Under the pieces are notes generated by a model, which was given only the letters and a program-made list of their open reading frames with translations, was not told the DNA's origin and did no database searches. A program made the position numbers and the translations under genes. Positions 10,103 to 22,907 of a DNA stretch of 64,000 nt are shown here, one piece after another. The first letter of the stretch is position 1. Each line of letters begins with the position of its first letter. The DNA comes from Canna indica (lineage: Eukaryota > Streptophyta > Magnoliopsida > Zingiberales > Cannaceae). Location of the stretch: positions 41,620,001 to 41,684,000 of the forward strand of contig CP136895.1 in assembly GCA_034359265.1 (NCBI GenBank). Direction: 5' to 3'.

Positions 10103-12654
10103 AGGGGAGTGTGACCGGCCAGGGCCTATATCCTACCCTATAGCCTACTGTCTACACTAACATATAAGAAACCAAAACATATCGATAAAAAGAAACCACA
10201 ACGAAATCTTTATCTAAAGTTTTCAAAGTTCACAATATATGTTTTCAAATCAAAGAAGAAAACCAACATCGTAACAAATAGAACATCTCAAATATCAAAG
10301 TTTTACAAACTTTTCCAAAACACAATGTCAGTGCAAAAAAGGAAACAACTACTATAAAACACTGGACTATGACCCAAGGACGCCGCTATGAGATACGACA
10401 CCACCACCTACCCTCCAGTTGCGCCATGCCGATAAACCAAAATCACTGCTCGTGCTCTGCAAAAAAACAAAGAAACAAACTGTGAGTCCACTTGGGACTC
10501 AGTGAGCGGTTCTTGCGAACCTCCACATAATCCTCAGTTACTCATGCATAACATATAAGGCAACATAATGTATATTCAGGAAGGTAAGCTACTTTTAATG
10601 TGACTACTAACCCCATGGGTCATTCTATATACACAGTATATGTGAAAACCTACCATCTTGGCCTATCAAGCTTGCGGCATCCGACCCTTGGGCCTACTTA
10701 TGGTATAAAAATCTCGACTACAACCGGCCCTATCATACAAGGTGGAATCACACTGGCCGTTCGGCCACATCATATCAAGATGTAAACAACATATCCCGGG
10801 CCATCGACTACGATGGTCTACTAGTCTCCGGACACCGTCTGGGGTAGGGATAGCTAATCCCACCCAACTGGGGTTTGACACCTAGCGGGCCCGCTGGTGC
10901 ATCTCAAGACCCAATCACTGGCCGAGCTAAGCATTGGTCATTCCCGACCTCCATGCTTCTCGGCAGACCATCTCAAGTACATCACACAATCAGGTGTCCT
11001 AGGGTTTCCTTATATACACTTCGGGCCATTGCCCGTATCCGGCCCTAAGCCGGTTTGCAGGGTCAACAAATTAATGCCGCCCTTTCAAATTATGCACACC
11101 TAATGGTTCTAGGTTTCCAAAAATTCTTACTCGAAGTCCTAGAAGTTATGTCATCTCCTAGCTAAGTTTCCATATATGTTGAGCATCTCACAACGTCCTA
11201 CACGTTGCCTAGCATTATACGCTACCTTGGGTGAGGAATTCTATGAACCGATCTCAGAATTTCACCCACGAATATCTCAGGACAGCATGTGTACATCACT
11301 TACCAAATTAATTCTGGATAGTAACATCATGAAGAACCGAAATAAAAAAGTAAGTAATATAGAGGTTAAACCCATATGTAACGTACACTAAGCATATCAA
11401 CAATTAAACATGATATGAGCAATTAAATGAAACCTTTCTTGTCTACATATACTATATAAGCATTAGCAAGAACATTTCCAATTTGATAATATAAATCTAT
11501 CCCAACAATTCACAACATGAATATGGATTAGCATTAACGTGAATATGAATAAACATTAAACGGAGGGATATGAACAACTACACAAAATCGTTCGCTTCCT
11601 CCCCCTTTTCCTTGATTGGCCGAAGCTTGAGCAAGGTCACCCTTGCTCGGCCGATCAATCCATGTGGGAAGGAGCTAGAATCTATGCATTTTAACCAATG
11701 GAACAGTAAACATAAACTTCAAATTGAATCTAACATTTAAACGTGACGGTGCGGGTTAAGACGATAAAATACGAGATCCAATAATCCAATACAAACAGTC
11801 CTACTTTTCCCCCTTCTACTGCTCGGCCAACTTGAGCAGGATGATAACCATGCTCGGCCGAACATCTAGGGGTGGTGGACATGGCTGCGATGTCCACACG
11901 ATTGTCAATCCAAAAGCAAAAACAAGCGAATACAAATCGATGCGCAAGTTACGAGGCAAGCGAGAAAATTGGGGAAATTTTTGGCATGATCTTTCCCCTT
12001 TTCCTCGACTCGGCCAGCCCCTTAAAACAAGAAATCAACACGTATAAAACCACGAAATTGCAGCATATACAATGATCTAAGAATCTAACATGGAGAAATA
12101 ACTCGATCGGCAAAACTCGCGAAGAAGAATCCCGATTTCAAAATCTATGGGACCGGCCACCCGCCTCCCCTCAACATCTATCCAACCACTCACCTTGATT
12201 GAGGAGGATGAAAGATCGGATGATGACAACTTCGAATCTTCCGGTGACGAGGAGGAATCGACCAAATCCCTTTTCCCCTTGCTTCTTCTCCCCCTCTCTT
12301 AGGCACTGCCTTGTGCAACTCAAAGATGAGTCGCATGGCACAAGGATGAGGGATTTTAATCCATCATCTAGCCTTCCATATAGGCTCTTGACTCACTTGG
12401 TTCCTACTCAAGACTCGACTAAACCCGAACTCGACTTGGGTTCTGACTCAACCCACAACATGAGTCGATTTAAACTTGATTTAAGGTATGATTGCATAAA
12501 AGGAAAGTCAATCACCCAATTAAATTTCATACACCAATGGTCGAGTCATACCTTTTCACTCGAGGCGATCCTGAGGCTCGATTCGACTATCCCCGGGTCT
12601 GGCTCGCTGCACCAAAATAGATTTTTATATTATAAAAATTTTTCGGGTCTTACA
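10087..12654 (-). repeat. Gypsy LTR2 (central, 2568 bp)
   Basis: On the plus strand it starts TGTCACACCCCAACTGAG and ends CGGGTCTTACA. It matches LTR1 (16953-19414) at high identity by eye. LTR1 lacks about 100 bases near its equivalent of 10590-10690. It serves as the 3' LTR of internal region 1 and the 5' LTR of internal region 2. No protein-coding content. Confidence 0.92.
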
Positions 12655-12672
12655 ATCATCCCCCCTTAAGGG
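12655..12672 (-). other. Gypsy polypurine tract
   Basis: On the minus strand the sequence reads TTAAGGGGGGATGAT directly before the LTR2 terminus TGTAAGACCC. This is the plus-strand primer site. Confidence 0.8.
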
Positions 12673-13794
12673 AAATTCGTCCTCGAATTCACTCGAATGC
12701 CAAGGACTTATTGGCTCCTCGAATAAGGAAGGGTAGCACTCTCTCATGTCCTGCTCTACCTCCCAAGTGGCCTCTTGCCCGGAATGGTGCTCCCATCAGA
12801 CCTTTACCAAGAGAATTTCTTTGAACCTTAGCTTTCTGACTTGGCGGTCAAGGATCTCTACCGACCTTTCCTCCAATGAGACGGCCGAATCTATCTCAAT
12901 AGCAAAAGGTTCAATCACATGTGAATCATCTTTCACATATTTCTGAAGCATGGATACATGGAACACCGGGTGGACTCTGCTCAGGTTAGGAGGCAAAGCC
13001 AACTCATAAGCCCCCTCGCCTCTCCGCTTGAGAATAGGGAAACACCCAATGAACCTAGGGCTCAGTGTTCCTTTCTTCTCAAACCAGACCACCCCTTTCA
13101 TAGGAGAGACCTTCAGAAATACTAAATCACCCTCGGCGAATTCCAATTCTTTGGCTTTCTTATCGACATACATTTTTTGTCGACTCTGGGCCGCCAGCAA
13201 TCTTTCATTTATGGCTTTCACTTTTTCTACTGCCTGCTCAACCAGATCAGGACCCACCATAAGTGATTCCCCAGCCTCAAAGCAGCCCACCAAAGACCTA
13301 CACTGCCGCCCATACAAGGCCTCAAAAGGAGCCATGCCAATGCTACTGTGACAGCTATTATTGTAGGCGAACTCTATCAGCGGTAGGTGTCTCTCCCAGC
13401 TATCGGCCATATCTAAGACGCATGCTCTCAGCATATCCTCCAAGGTTTGAATGGTCCTTTCTGATTGTCCGTCAGTCTGCGGATGGAACGCTGTGCTGAA
13501 AAGCACCTGGGTACCCAAGGCTTCCTGGAAGGACTGACAAAACTGGGCTATGAACTGGGTACCGCGATCGGATATAATCATCACTAGGGTACCATGGTAT
13601 GCCACAATCTTGTCCAAGAATAGTCGGGTGTACTGCACCGCAGAGAAGGTAATCTTCACTGGAATGAAGTGTGCGGTCTTGGTTAATCGGTCCACTACCA
13701 TCCAAATGGAGTCAAAGCCGCCTTTTGACTTAGGCAACCCAATCACCAGATCCATGGTGATCTTCTCCCACTTCCACTCGAGTACTTCGAGGTT
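12673..13794 (-). pseudogene. pol: Gypsy integrase core and chromodomain, copy 1
   Basis: Integrase inserts element DNA into the host. The catalytic DDE triad is visible: D in WMVVDRLTK, D in ISDRGTQF, and E in QSERTIQTLEDML. Next come the GPY/F-like region and LPPNLSRVHPVFHVSML, then a C-terminal chromodomain (EILDRQVRKLR...WEHHSG...ATWEVEQDMRE), which in chromoviruses helps target heterochromatin. The chromodomain is cut by an in-frame TGA at about 12796-12798, after LLVKV. An upstream stop at 13795-13797 separates this part from the zinc-binding part. Confidence 0.9.
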
Positions 13795-14061
13795 TTACAG
13801 CAACCCCACGGGCTTCAGGTGTTCAGCCTTCACTTGCTGGCAGATCAAACATTTGGATACAAACTCTGCTACCTCTCTTTTCTTGCCCTTCCACCAGTAA
13901 TGCCGCCTTAAATCTTGGCAGCATATCCACCAGTGTGGATTGTACCCGTAGGTATGCCACCAAGGCACCTGAAGCTGACACTGATAAGATTGTACCCCCC
14001 ATCTAGGCACAACGCCACCGCTTAATTTCCAAAATGAGCTAAACTGCCCATGGATTTTCAA
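13795..14061 (-). pseudogene. pol: Gypsy integrase zinc-binding (H2C2) domain, copy 1
   Basis: The HHCC-type N-terminal integrase domain is seen as WWKGKKREVAEFVSKCLICQ followed by QVKAEH. The first histidine region is frame-disrupted near 14000. An in-frame stop at 13795-13797 follows the HLKPVGLL segment and breaks the link to the catalytic core. Confidence 0.82.
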
Positions 14062-14115
14062 CTCAGAGCATCTGCTACCACATTTGCTTTCCCTGGATGG
14101 TACATAATGGTGCAG

Positions 14116-14481
14116 TCATAATCCTTCAGGAGCTCCAGCCACCTCCTCTGCCAGAGGTTCAGCTCTTTTTTGGGTAAGCAGATACTGGAGGCTCTTGTGA
14201 TGCGTATAGATCTCGCAAGCCTCACTATACAGATAATGACGCCAGAGCTTTAGAGCAAAGACCACTGCTGCCAGCTCTAGATCATGCGTCAGATAGTTCT
14301 TTTCATGATCGTTTAGCTGACGGGATGCATAGGTTATGACTCTGCCAAAGTGCATCAGAACGCAACCTAGGCCAACCCGAGATGCATCACAGAAGACTAC
14401 GAACCCTCCTGAGCCGGAAGGTACAACCAACACGGGTGCAAATGTCAAACATTCCTTGAGCTTCAGGAAGCTCGCCTCACA
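14116..14481 (-). pseudogene. pol: Gypsy RNase H domain, copy 1
   Basis: The RT-linked RNase H (RNase_HI_RT Ty3 type) degrades the RNA of the hybrid. Landmarks are [17 protein letters not shown] (first catalytic D), [32 protein letters not shown] (E and D region), and SLQYLLTQK. The reading begins directly after the shared stop that ends RT. The end drifts out of frame near 14160. Confidence 0.85.
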
Positions 14482-15340
14482 TTAGGCATCCCAGTCGAAT
14501 TTAATCTTTTTTTGAGTCAACCGGGTCAATGGGGCTACAATCTTGGAGAAGTTCTCTACAAACTTTCTGTAGTATCCGGCCAAACCAAGAAAACTGCAGA
14601 CCTCAGTCACACTGGTTGGCCGCCTCCAGTTCTGCACCGCCTCCACCTTAGCAGGGTCTACCCTTATCCCTTCCTTGGACACCACATGGCCTAGGAACCC
14701 CACACTTCCCAACCAGAATTCACACTTGAAAAACCTGGCAAACAACCGGTGCTCTCTGAGGGTTTCCAGGACCATTCTCGGGTGCTTAGAGTGCTCTTTC
14801 CCACTCTTGGAGTAGACTAGAATGTCGCCAATGAAGACGATCATAAAGCTGTCTAGGTACTCCTTAAATACTCTGCTCAGTAGATCCATGAAGGTAGCAG
14901 GTGTGTTGGTCAGACCAAAGGACACCACTAGAAACTCGTAGTGACCAAAACGAGTCCCGAAGGCGGTCTTAGGCACATCGCAGTCCCGGATTCTCAGCTG
15001 ATGGTATTCGGACCTCAAGTCTACAATAGAGAACCATTGTGCCCCTTGCAGCTGGTCAAACAGATCGTCAATCCTCGACAGAGGATAATGATTCTTGATT
15101 ATCACCTTATTCAATTGCCTACAATCGATGCACATGCGCATAGATCCATCCTTCTTCTTTACGAAGAGCACCGGGGCACCCCATGGTGACACGCTCGGCC
15201 AGATGAAACCCAGGTCTAGCATCTCTTGCAACTGCTCTTTTAGTTCCTTGAGTTCGGTCAACGCCATCCGATAGGGTGGAATGAAAATGGGCTTCACCCC
15301 GGGCTATAATTCAATGCAGAAATCAACAACTCTACTAAGC
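14482..15340 (-). pseudogene. pol: Gypsy reverse transcriptase, copy 1
   Basis: Same RT as in 7351-8338 at very high identity. The active-site motif again reads FIGD (near plus-strand 14826) instead of FxDD, and the reading again stops after KFDWDA at 14482. Finding identical lesions in both copies means they arose from one already-defective sequence. The finger and palm blocks ([60 protein letters not shown]) are all present. Confidence 0.9.
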
Positions 15341-15546
15341 GGTAACCTTGGCAACTCCTCGGGAACACATCGGGAAACTCATAAACTACCTGAGTTCCAC
15401 CGACATCCCCTACCGCTTCCCCCCTTCTCTCCAGCCACAGATACGAAGGCCAGGAAGGACTGACAACCCCCCTGAAGAAATTTACGAGCCTTAAGGGCTG
15501 GGATGACCCCAATCGGCTCGCCCCTCCCCTCTCCTTGGAAGGAGAA

Positions 15547-15930
15547 CTACGGCAACCCGAGCTTGCTGAACATGACTGCCTTAGCCCTATAGTCCAGCAA
15601 TACAAAGTGCTCTGCCAGCCAATCCATGCCAAGGATGACATCGAGCTTAAGCATTGGTAGGAGTGTCAAATCTGCCTTTAGCACATGGCCGCAGATGAGC
15701 ACTTCGCAGCCTTGGAAGATTGATTTGGCTACAATTGCATCGCCCGTAGGCATTGATACTACCAATGGCCCGTCAAGCAAGGAAGGTGCCATCAGCAACT
15801 CAGCAGTAAATTTGGCAGATACAAACGAGTGCGTGGCACCCGGATCAAACAAAACATACGCAGCTGACAAACATACTAAAATAGTACCTGCCACCACTGC
15901 CTTGGATACCCCTGTCCCATCATGATTCAT
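15547..15930 (-). CDS. pol: Gypsy aspartic protease domain, copy 1 (part of a broken pol)
   Basis: A retropepsin-like domain (RVP_2) readable in one frame: VLFDPGATHSFVSAKF carries the DxG catalytic site (DPG), followed by SIFQGCEVLICGHVL and LKLDVILGMDWLAEH. Retropepsin cleaves the Gag-Pol polyprotein. It is part of a larger disrupted gag-pol rather than an independent gene. RT follows downstream in another frame. Confidence 0.8.
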   Translation of the reverse strand: MNHDGTGVSKAVVAGTILVCLSAAYVLFDPGATHSFVSAKFTAELLMAPSLLDGPLVVSMPTGDAIVAKSIFQGCEVLICGHVLKADLTLLPMLKLDVILGMDWLAEHFVLLDYRAKAVMFSKLGLP

Positions 15931-16031
15931 AGCATATACCCTAGCAGGCGGCGTCTCTGAATGACTGGCCTGCGACCCCTTGTTATGTGTCTGACAAGGT
16001 GACTTTCCTTTAGACTAATCAGGCTTCTGGC

Positions 16032-16544
16032 CTATTCTCTCGGGACAATCCTTCTTGAAATGCCCAACTTGGCCGCACCTATAGTAAGCACTAGTGCGGC
16101 CAAGGCAGGATCCCAATGCCTTCGACTGCAGCTGCCACATTGCGGCGCCTCAGATCTCTGAGAACCACCTCCTGACAATGTCGGCCTTACGGACCCAATC
16201 CCTGGGCCCCCACATTTCCGATTACCATTCTGCCCTCGGCTCTGCTGGTGGTCTGCAGCGGTCACTGCCCTCTCAGAATGCCACGGTCGACTACCAGATC
16301 CTTGCGGCTGAAATTTCTTTTTGGCTGGCCCGTCATTCCTTTCAAACGGCACCAAGACTTCTTTTCGAAGGGCTTCATCCACTACCCGGGCAAGAGTGGA
16401 ATCCTCAGTATAGTGGATGATCCCGCCAGTCTGAGGCCTCAAGCCTCCAACGAACCTCTTGACCCTAGCGATCTCAGATGCCACTAGGGTCGGACGATAC
16501 TTGGAAAGACGATTGAAATCCATCTCATATTCTGATACTGACAT
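16032..16544 (-). pseudogene. gag: Gypsy gag C-terminal part, copy 1
   Basis: The reading starts MSVSEYEMDFNRLSKYRPT and contains RVKRFVGGLRPQ, the end of the retrotransposon gag domain. A zinc knuckle of the copy 2 type is recognisable only in pieces (about 16035-16090) and is frame-shifted. The capsid N-terminus is missing, as in copy 2, because only about 400 bases lie between this and the PBS. It could not build a full particle. Confidence 0.8.
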
Positions 16545-16935
16545 GCCCCCAGTATAATATCATATATACCAATAACGTGAGCATAAAATTGATACTAGTC
16601 GTATCATAATAACCGGCCAGTTGGCCATTCCCTGCGATTAAATAAACCCGCAAATTATGGCTCTACTCAATAAGTATCACTCGGCCACTATGGGCCTTAC
16701 CCTGCATAATTAGTTCGGTCGTGCCCGACCTTCCTCTCATTACAATACTCGACGACACTGGCCCACTGTCACATAATAAATTCTTAATAGAAACTTTTAA
16801 AATTTACTAATCGCATGGTGCGTTGAGTGAAGGAGTGGTCGCCCGATCTCGTAGCATAACTATACCATATGTCGACATGCTAGCATATGTCTCATATGGT
16901 ACCCAACACTTAGTCATAGTCAAGACCTAACCTAT

Positions 16936-16952
16936 TGCTCTGATACCAACTT
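16936..16952 (-). other. Gypsy primer-binding site, copy 1
   Basis: On the minus strand, right after the LTR1 end GTGTGACA, the sequence reads AAGTTGGTATCAGAGCA. It includes TGGTATCAGAGC, complementary to the 3' end of initiator methionine tRNA, the usual plant LTR-element primer. Confidence 0.88.
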
Positions 16953-19414
16953 TGTCACACCCCAACTGAGGGGAGTGTGACCGGCCAGGGCCTACATCCT
17001 ACCCTGTAGCCTATTATCTACACTCACATATAAGAAACCAGAACATATCGATAAAAATAAACCACAACGAAATCTTTATCTAAAGTTTTCAAAGTTCACA
17101 GTATATGTTTTCAAACCAAAGAAGAAAACCGACATCGTAACAAATAGAACATCTCAAATATCAAAGTTTTACAAACTTTTCCAAATCACAATGTCAGTGC
17201 AGAAAAGGAAACAACTACTATAAGACACAGGACTATAACCCAAGGACGCTGCTATAAGATACAACACCACCATCATTGCTCATGCTGCGCCATGCCGATA
17301 AGCCAAAATCATTGCTCATGCTCTGCGAAAAATCAAAGAAACAAACTGTGAGTCCACTTGGGACTCAGTGAGCGGTTCTTGCGAACCTCCACATAATCCT
17401 CAGTTACTCATGCATAACATATAAGGCAACATAATGTATATTCAGGGAACTTATGGTATAAAAATCCCTTTTACAGCCAGCCCTACCATACAAGGTGGAA
17501 TCGCACTTGCTGTTCGGCCACATCATATCATGATGTAAACAATAAATCCCGCGCCATCGACTTGGATGGTCTACTAGTCTCCAGACACCGTTTGGGGTAG
17601 GGATAGCTAATCCCACCCAACTGGGGTCTGACACCTAGTGGGCCCGCTGGTGCATCTCAAGACCCAATCACTGGCCGAGCTAAGCATTGGTCATTCCCGA
17701 CCTCCCCGCTTCTCGGCGGACCATCTCAAGTACATCACACAATCAAGTGTCCTAGGGTTTCCTTATATACACTTCGGGCCATTGCCCGTATCCGGCCCTA
17801 AGCCGGTTTGCAGGGTCAGCAAATTAATGTTGCCCTTTCAAATTGTGCACACCTAATGGTTCTTGGTTTCCAAAAATGTTTACTAGCAGTCCTAGAAGTT
17901 ATGTCATCTCCTAGCTAAGTTTCCATATATGTTGAGCATCTCACAACGTCCTACATGTTGCCTAGCATTATACGCTATCTTGGGTGAGGAATTCTATGAA
18001 CCGATCGTAGAATTTCACCCACGAATATTTCAGGATAGCATGTGTACATCACTTACCAAATTAATTTCGGATAGTAACATCATGAAGAACCAAAATAAAA
18101 AAGTAAGTAATATAGAGGTTAAACCCATATGGAACGTACACTAAGCGTAGCAATATTTAAACATGATATGAGCAATTAAATGAAACCTTTCTTGTCTACA
18201 TATACTATATAAGCATTAGCAAGAACATTTCCAATTTGATAATATAAATCTATCCCAACAATTCACAACATGAATATGGATTAACATTAACGTGAATATG
18301 AATAAATATTAAACGGAGGGATATGAACAACTACACAAAATCGTTCGCTTCCTCCCCCTTTTCCTTGATCGGCCGAAGCTTGAGCAAGGTGACCCTTGCT
18401 CGGCAAATCAATCCATGTGGGAAGGGGCTGGAATCTTTGCATTTTAACCAATGGAATAGTAAACATAAACTTCAAATTGAATCTAACATTTAAACGTGAT
18501 GGTGCGGGTTAAGACGATAAAATACGAGATCCAACAATCCAATACAAACAGTCCTACTTTTCCCCCTTCTACTGCTCGGCCAACTCGAGCAGGATGATAA
18601 CCATGCTCGGCCGAACATCTAGGGGTGGTGGACATGGCTGCGATGTCCACACGATTGTCAATCCAAAAGCAAAAACAAGCGAATACAAGTCGATGTGCAA
18701 GTTGCGAGACAAGCGAGAAAATTGGGGAAAATTTCGGCATGACCTTTCCCCTTTTCCTCGACTCGGCCATCCCCTTAAAACAAGAAATCGACACGTATAA
18801 AACCATGAAATCACAACATATACAATGATCTAAGAATCTAACATGGAGAAACAACTCAATCGACAAAACTCGCAAAGAAGAATCCCGATTTCAAAATCTA
18901 TGGGGCCGGCCACCCGCCTCCCCTCAAGATCTATCCAACCACTCACCTTGATAGAGGAGGATGAAAGATCGGATGACGACAACTTCAAATCTTCCGGCGA
19001 CGGCATGAAATCCCGGATCGACCAAATCCCTTTTCCCCTTGCTTTTTCTCCCCCTCTCTTAGGCGCTGCCTTGTGCAACTCAAAGATGAGTCGCACGGCA
19101 CAAGGATGAGGGATTTTAATCCCTCATCTAGTCTTCCATATAGGCTCTTGACTCACTTGACTCCTACTCAAGACTCGACTAAACCCGAACTCGACTTGGG
19201 TTCCGACTCAACCCACAACATGAGTCGATTTAAACTTGATTTAAGGTATGATTGCATAAAAGGAAAGTCAATCACCCAATTAAATTTCATACACCAATGG
19301 TCGAGTCATACCTTTTCACTCGAGGCGATCCTGAGGCTCGACTCGACTATCCCCGGGTCCGGCTCGCTGCACCAAAATAGATTTTTATATTAGAAAATTT
19401 TTCTGGGTCTTACA
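16953..19414 (-). repeat. Gypsy LTR1 (5' LTR, 2462 bp)
   Basis: On the plus strand it starts TGTCACACCCC and ends TGGGTCTTACA, followed by the right copy of the ttgag duplication (19415-19419). It is a near match to LTR2 apart from one deletion of about 100 bases. No coding content. Confidence 0.92.
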
Positions 19415-19419
19415 TTGAG

Positions 19420-22400
19420 ACTCTAAAGATTTTTCATGAAACATGACAATCTCAACCAAAGGGATAAAAAACAAATATTTGATATGAAACATAACCATAC
19501 ATGATAGAAAAGAGTGATAGATACAATTCAAAACTAAATCATGTATGCACTCAAGTATGAATGTACTCATACCCTTTTCATGACATTTTTAGATTTCATT
19601 CAAACTTTTAAAATATCAAGCTATGATCATTTAAATCATGTATATCAAGTTTGAAGTGAAACTAATGTCATTTAATCAAAACTTTTAACTTAGCATGGTT
19701 TCATTTGAATTAAGCATGATAACATGAAAATGCTAAGTATCAAGTTTTGCTATCTACTCATGTTTTCTCTGTCTTAAGCATCTAGACATCAAACATGAGT
19801 GAATGTAAGTCTATGAATCAAGTTTGGGCTTAAAATGGAATTTTTAAGTCACTTTGTTGACTTAGGTTAAACTATACTTCAAGTTTTCAAAAATCAAACT
19901 TTTAAATCTATGCAAAATCATATTTTCGAGGAAATTTTTTGATATCAATTGTTGGACGAAATTTTTTGAAACTTTAACTGGACAAGCTAGATTTTACAAG
20001 GAATCTAGAGGTTCAAGAATCAGTCAAAATTCAGTTTCCTATAAATTTTTGAAAGTCCAGGGGCATTTTCGTAAATGTCGGGTATTTTTCGAAAGTTATC
20101 ATTTTTTATTCAAACTTTCCAGATATCGTTGAATGGTCGTTTGAAATGCATGTGTCAAGTTTGAACTCAAAATGAATTTGCAAAGTCCATTTTTCAATCG
20201 ATCTCGAATTTTACTAAAAGCTATTTTTTTAAGATATCGCTCAAATTATCAAAATCATTTTTAGAAATGATTTTACTCAAAGAATAGAGAAATCTATATT
20301 ATAAACGAAATCAAAATAGCATGCCCAAAGTTTCATTTAATGTTTTTGAAGAAAAATCAAAGTATCGAAAAGATTGATATTTCAAGAAGGATGATACTTT
20401 GAATTTTTGAAATCCAACTTCAAAAATTCACTATAAATCAGATTCTTGATGAAACTTTTTGGACTTTTTACACAACATACTAGATTTTTCATTGAAAGTA
20501 CAGCTTCAAGAATCATCTAAAAAGGATTTTTCTATATTTCTCTAGAAATAACTGAAAATGCATACCAATTGTTTGGTGAAATGGCATTTTCTTAATTTTC
20601 AGTTATTCTTAAAACATGTTCAATTTTCATTCAAACTTTTATGACACCATAAAATGATCATGTAAAGAGTGTATGTCAAGTTTGAAATAAAAATTATGTC
20701 CTTAAGTCAAGATATCAACCTAGCATGGTTTCATTCAAAACTAAGCTAATTATCATGAAACTTTCTAAGTTTCAATCTTATCATTTATTCATGATTTTTC
20801 AACCTTAAACCTATAGATATCTAATATGAGTAAATCTAAACATGTTCCTCAAATATGGATTAAAAATGAGACCACTAAGTTAATTGGTTGACTTGGGTCA
20901 ACTTGGTTCAAAAGAGGTAAACATGAATTGACCTCTGTGTCATTTTATCCATATTCATATGAATTTTTCACTCTAAGTGCTTGGAAACATGTCATACCTA
21001 TTCCTAAATATGTTTATGAATTTTGAACTTAAAATGAAGTGTCCAAGTTGATTTGTTAATTTGGATCAAACTTTTTTTAAGTTTAAGTCCCCTAAAGTGA
21101 TATAGTAATCACATTGTTCATCTAGACATGAATTTTCAGTTTTAAATACCTAGACTTATGTGATATGTGTATCTAAACATGTTTCTCAACTACTAACTCA
21201 AAATGAGGTCTCTAATATGAACTTTAACTTAGAGCAAGCTACATTCAATCAAGATATCTTGAAATTGCCTAAGTATCAAAAATTTTCTTACTCATGAAAA
21301 TTCAAACATTTATCATGCAAAAACAATCATGAGTATAGAGACATCATTAAATATAGATATTTAACTATTATACTAAGATTTTTGCAAAATTAAATCCATA
21401 CCTTAGTCTTAGAAATTTGTCAAACTTGTCTTTTTTACTTTTCAATTTTCTTCATGATAGCATAGTCTTCCAAATTTTTATCACTTTCTTAACTTGCAAG
21501 TAGGCTTCATTAGTATCATAATGAAATAGTACGCCAACTAGCAAGCTATTTTACTAAATAGCTCAAGTTTAATGCAAAGTTTAAAAAAAATTCAACCTAT
21601 GCTAGATAGTAAAGATTCATTTAAGGAGATTATTATGATATCAAAATGAATCTAAGGGATCTTAAGATGTGAAACATTTGAGGAATAAGGTCCCTAAACA
21701 TGTTTAACTAGTTTGGTCTTAAAGGAATGTCTCTAATAGTAAGTATCAACCTAGAGCAAGTTTTATTTAATGAAATTTGCCTAAGTGCTAAGATTCTACC
21801 TACTCATGAAAATTCAAGGATTTAACATGCAATATTAATCATGAGTATTGAGACATTATTTAAGCTTAAACATTGAGGTATAACACTGAGATTTTGAATT
21901 TATCTAAGTTATATCTTATTCATGATGATTTAGTCAAACTTTTTATTTTTCATTGTCATAGCCTTGCATTCTTAATTACCAATAACTTGCAAGTATACTT
22001 CATAAATAGAAAATGAAACCAAATCTACATGCAAGCTATCAAACTAAATAGCGAAGTGAAAAACCAAGTATCATTTTCCAAATTTAACTTCACTAAATAT
22101 CATGGATTCATTTTCATATAAATCATTCATGATAACAAAATGAATCAAGAGATATCAAAATATGTAATTTTAAAAAATAAGATCTCCAACCCTTCCTATT
22201 GGTTGAAAACCGAAAGGCCACAATTAGCCTACGATCTAAAACCGCAAGGTTGCATGAGCCCATTACAGGCTACATAGGTCTCCAAAGAGACCGGGAAATC
22301 AAAAATCAAAATCATTTTTCATAAAACAATTCTAGAGCACGAAGATCAATTAAGTATAGTATCATAATCTTCAACTAAAGTAAAACAATGCAAGTTGGAA

Positions 22401-22600
22401 GATGATACCGAAATAGTTTTGATGCCAACTTTACCTAAGGCATCAAGGTAGCTTGAAGTTGCAACCAAGGAAGGATTCATCATTCAAGTCCATAGTCAAC
22501 TCCAATACACCACTTCTCATTCATCCTTGTGTGGTAGCTCCCACTACAAAAGAATATGAGACTTTTGGTACCCAAATGGCTTTGGGTCCTTGGGGGTGAG
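19420..22600 (-). other. Long AT-rich non-coding internal region of TR-GAG-1
   Basis: About 3.2 kb without coding potential on either strand. Many recurring phrases (such as ...aaacatgtttaga, catgagta, tcaaactttt) also occur, in reverse orientation here, in the non-coding part of TR-GAG-A (51940-54375). This is inherited element sequence rather than host DNA. At its gag-proximal end is the conserved hairpin cluster annotated separately. Confidence 0.7.
22195..22305 (-). other. Conserved hairpin cluster downstream of gag in TR-GAG-1
   Basis: On the minus strand: GGTCTC-TTTG-GAGACC (22292-22277), AACC-TTGC-GGTT (22251-22240), and GCC-TTTC-GGT (22218-22209). The same three stems in the same order occur in TR-GAG-A (52171-52254). 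The first also occurs in TR-GAG-B (57211-57226). Possible RNA packaging or dimerisation element; the function is inference. Confidence 0.6.
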
Positions 22601-22907
22601 TTGGCCTGGGAATCCAAAGTGTCTTAACTACACATGGATTTTTCTTGAATGCACAATCATAAATAGCATGGCCAAAAGTACCACAACAAAAACAATTTTC
22701 ATGAAACTTTTTCTTTTCATTTTTAACATGGACATGAGATTTAATGTTAGAATGCTTGATATGAGAAGGATGATGGACATGAGCATTCTTAAGTGAAACA
22801 TTCTTCTTTTGAACATGAGGTTTAAATGTGGAATGCCTAACATGAGAATGATGATGAACATTGGCATTCTTTACATAGGCATTTTTTATTCTAGTGTTCT
22901 TAGGAGA

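Larger units (their letters stand above)
7162..19414 (-). mobile_element. Tandem Ty3/Gypsy (chromovirus, Tekay-like) compound: LTR-internal-LTR-internal-LTR
   Basis: In minus-strand order: LTR1 19414-16953, internal region 1 (16952-12655), LTR2 12654-10087, internal region 2 (10086-7351), and a truncated LTR3 (7350-7162). One perfect 5-base duplication, ttgag, flanks the whole unit (7157-7161 and 19415-19419), so the compound occupies a single insertion site in TR-GAG-1. Both internal regions share the same reverse transcriptase active-site change and the same stop codon. The Tekay-like call rests on the LTR termini (TGTAAGACCC...GTGTGACA) and the C-terminal chromodomain. Confidence 0.9.

Noticed and set aside
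12199..12669. A plus-strand open frame of 156 codons
   Set aside because: It lies in Gypsy LTR2 on the strand opposite the element and is repeated in LTR1 (19073-19393). It has no domain.
13028..13900. Plus-strand frames across 13028-13900
   Set aside because: They are antisense shadows of the Gypsy integrase on the minus strand.
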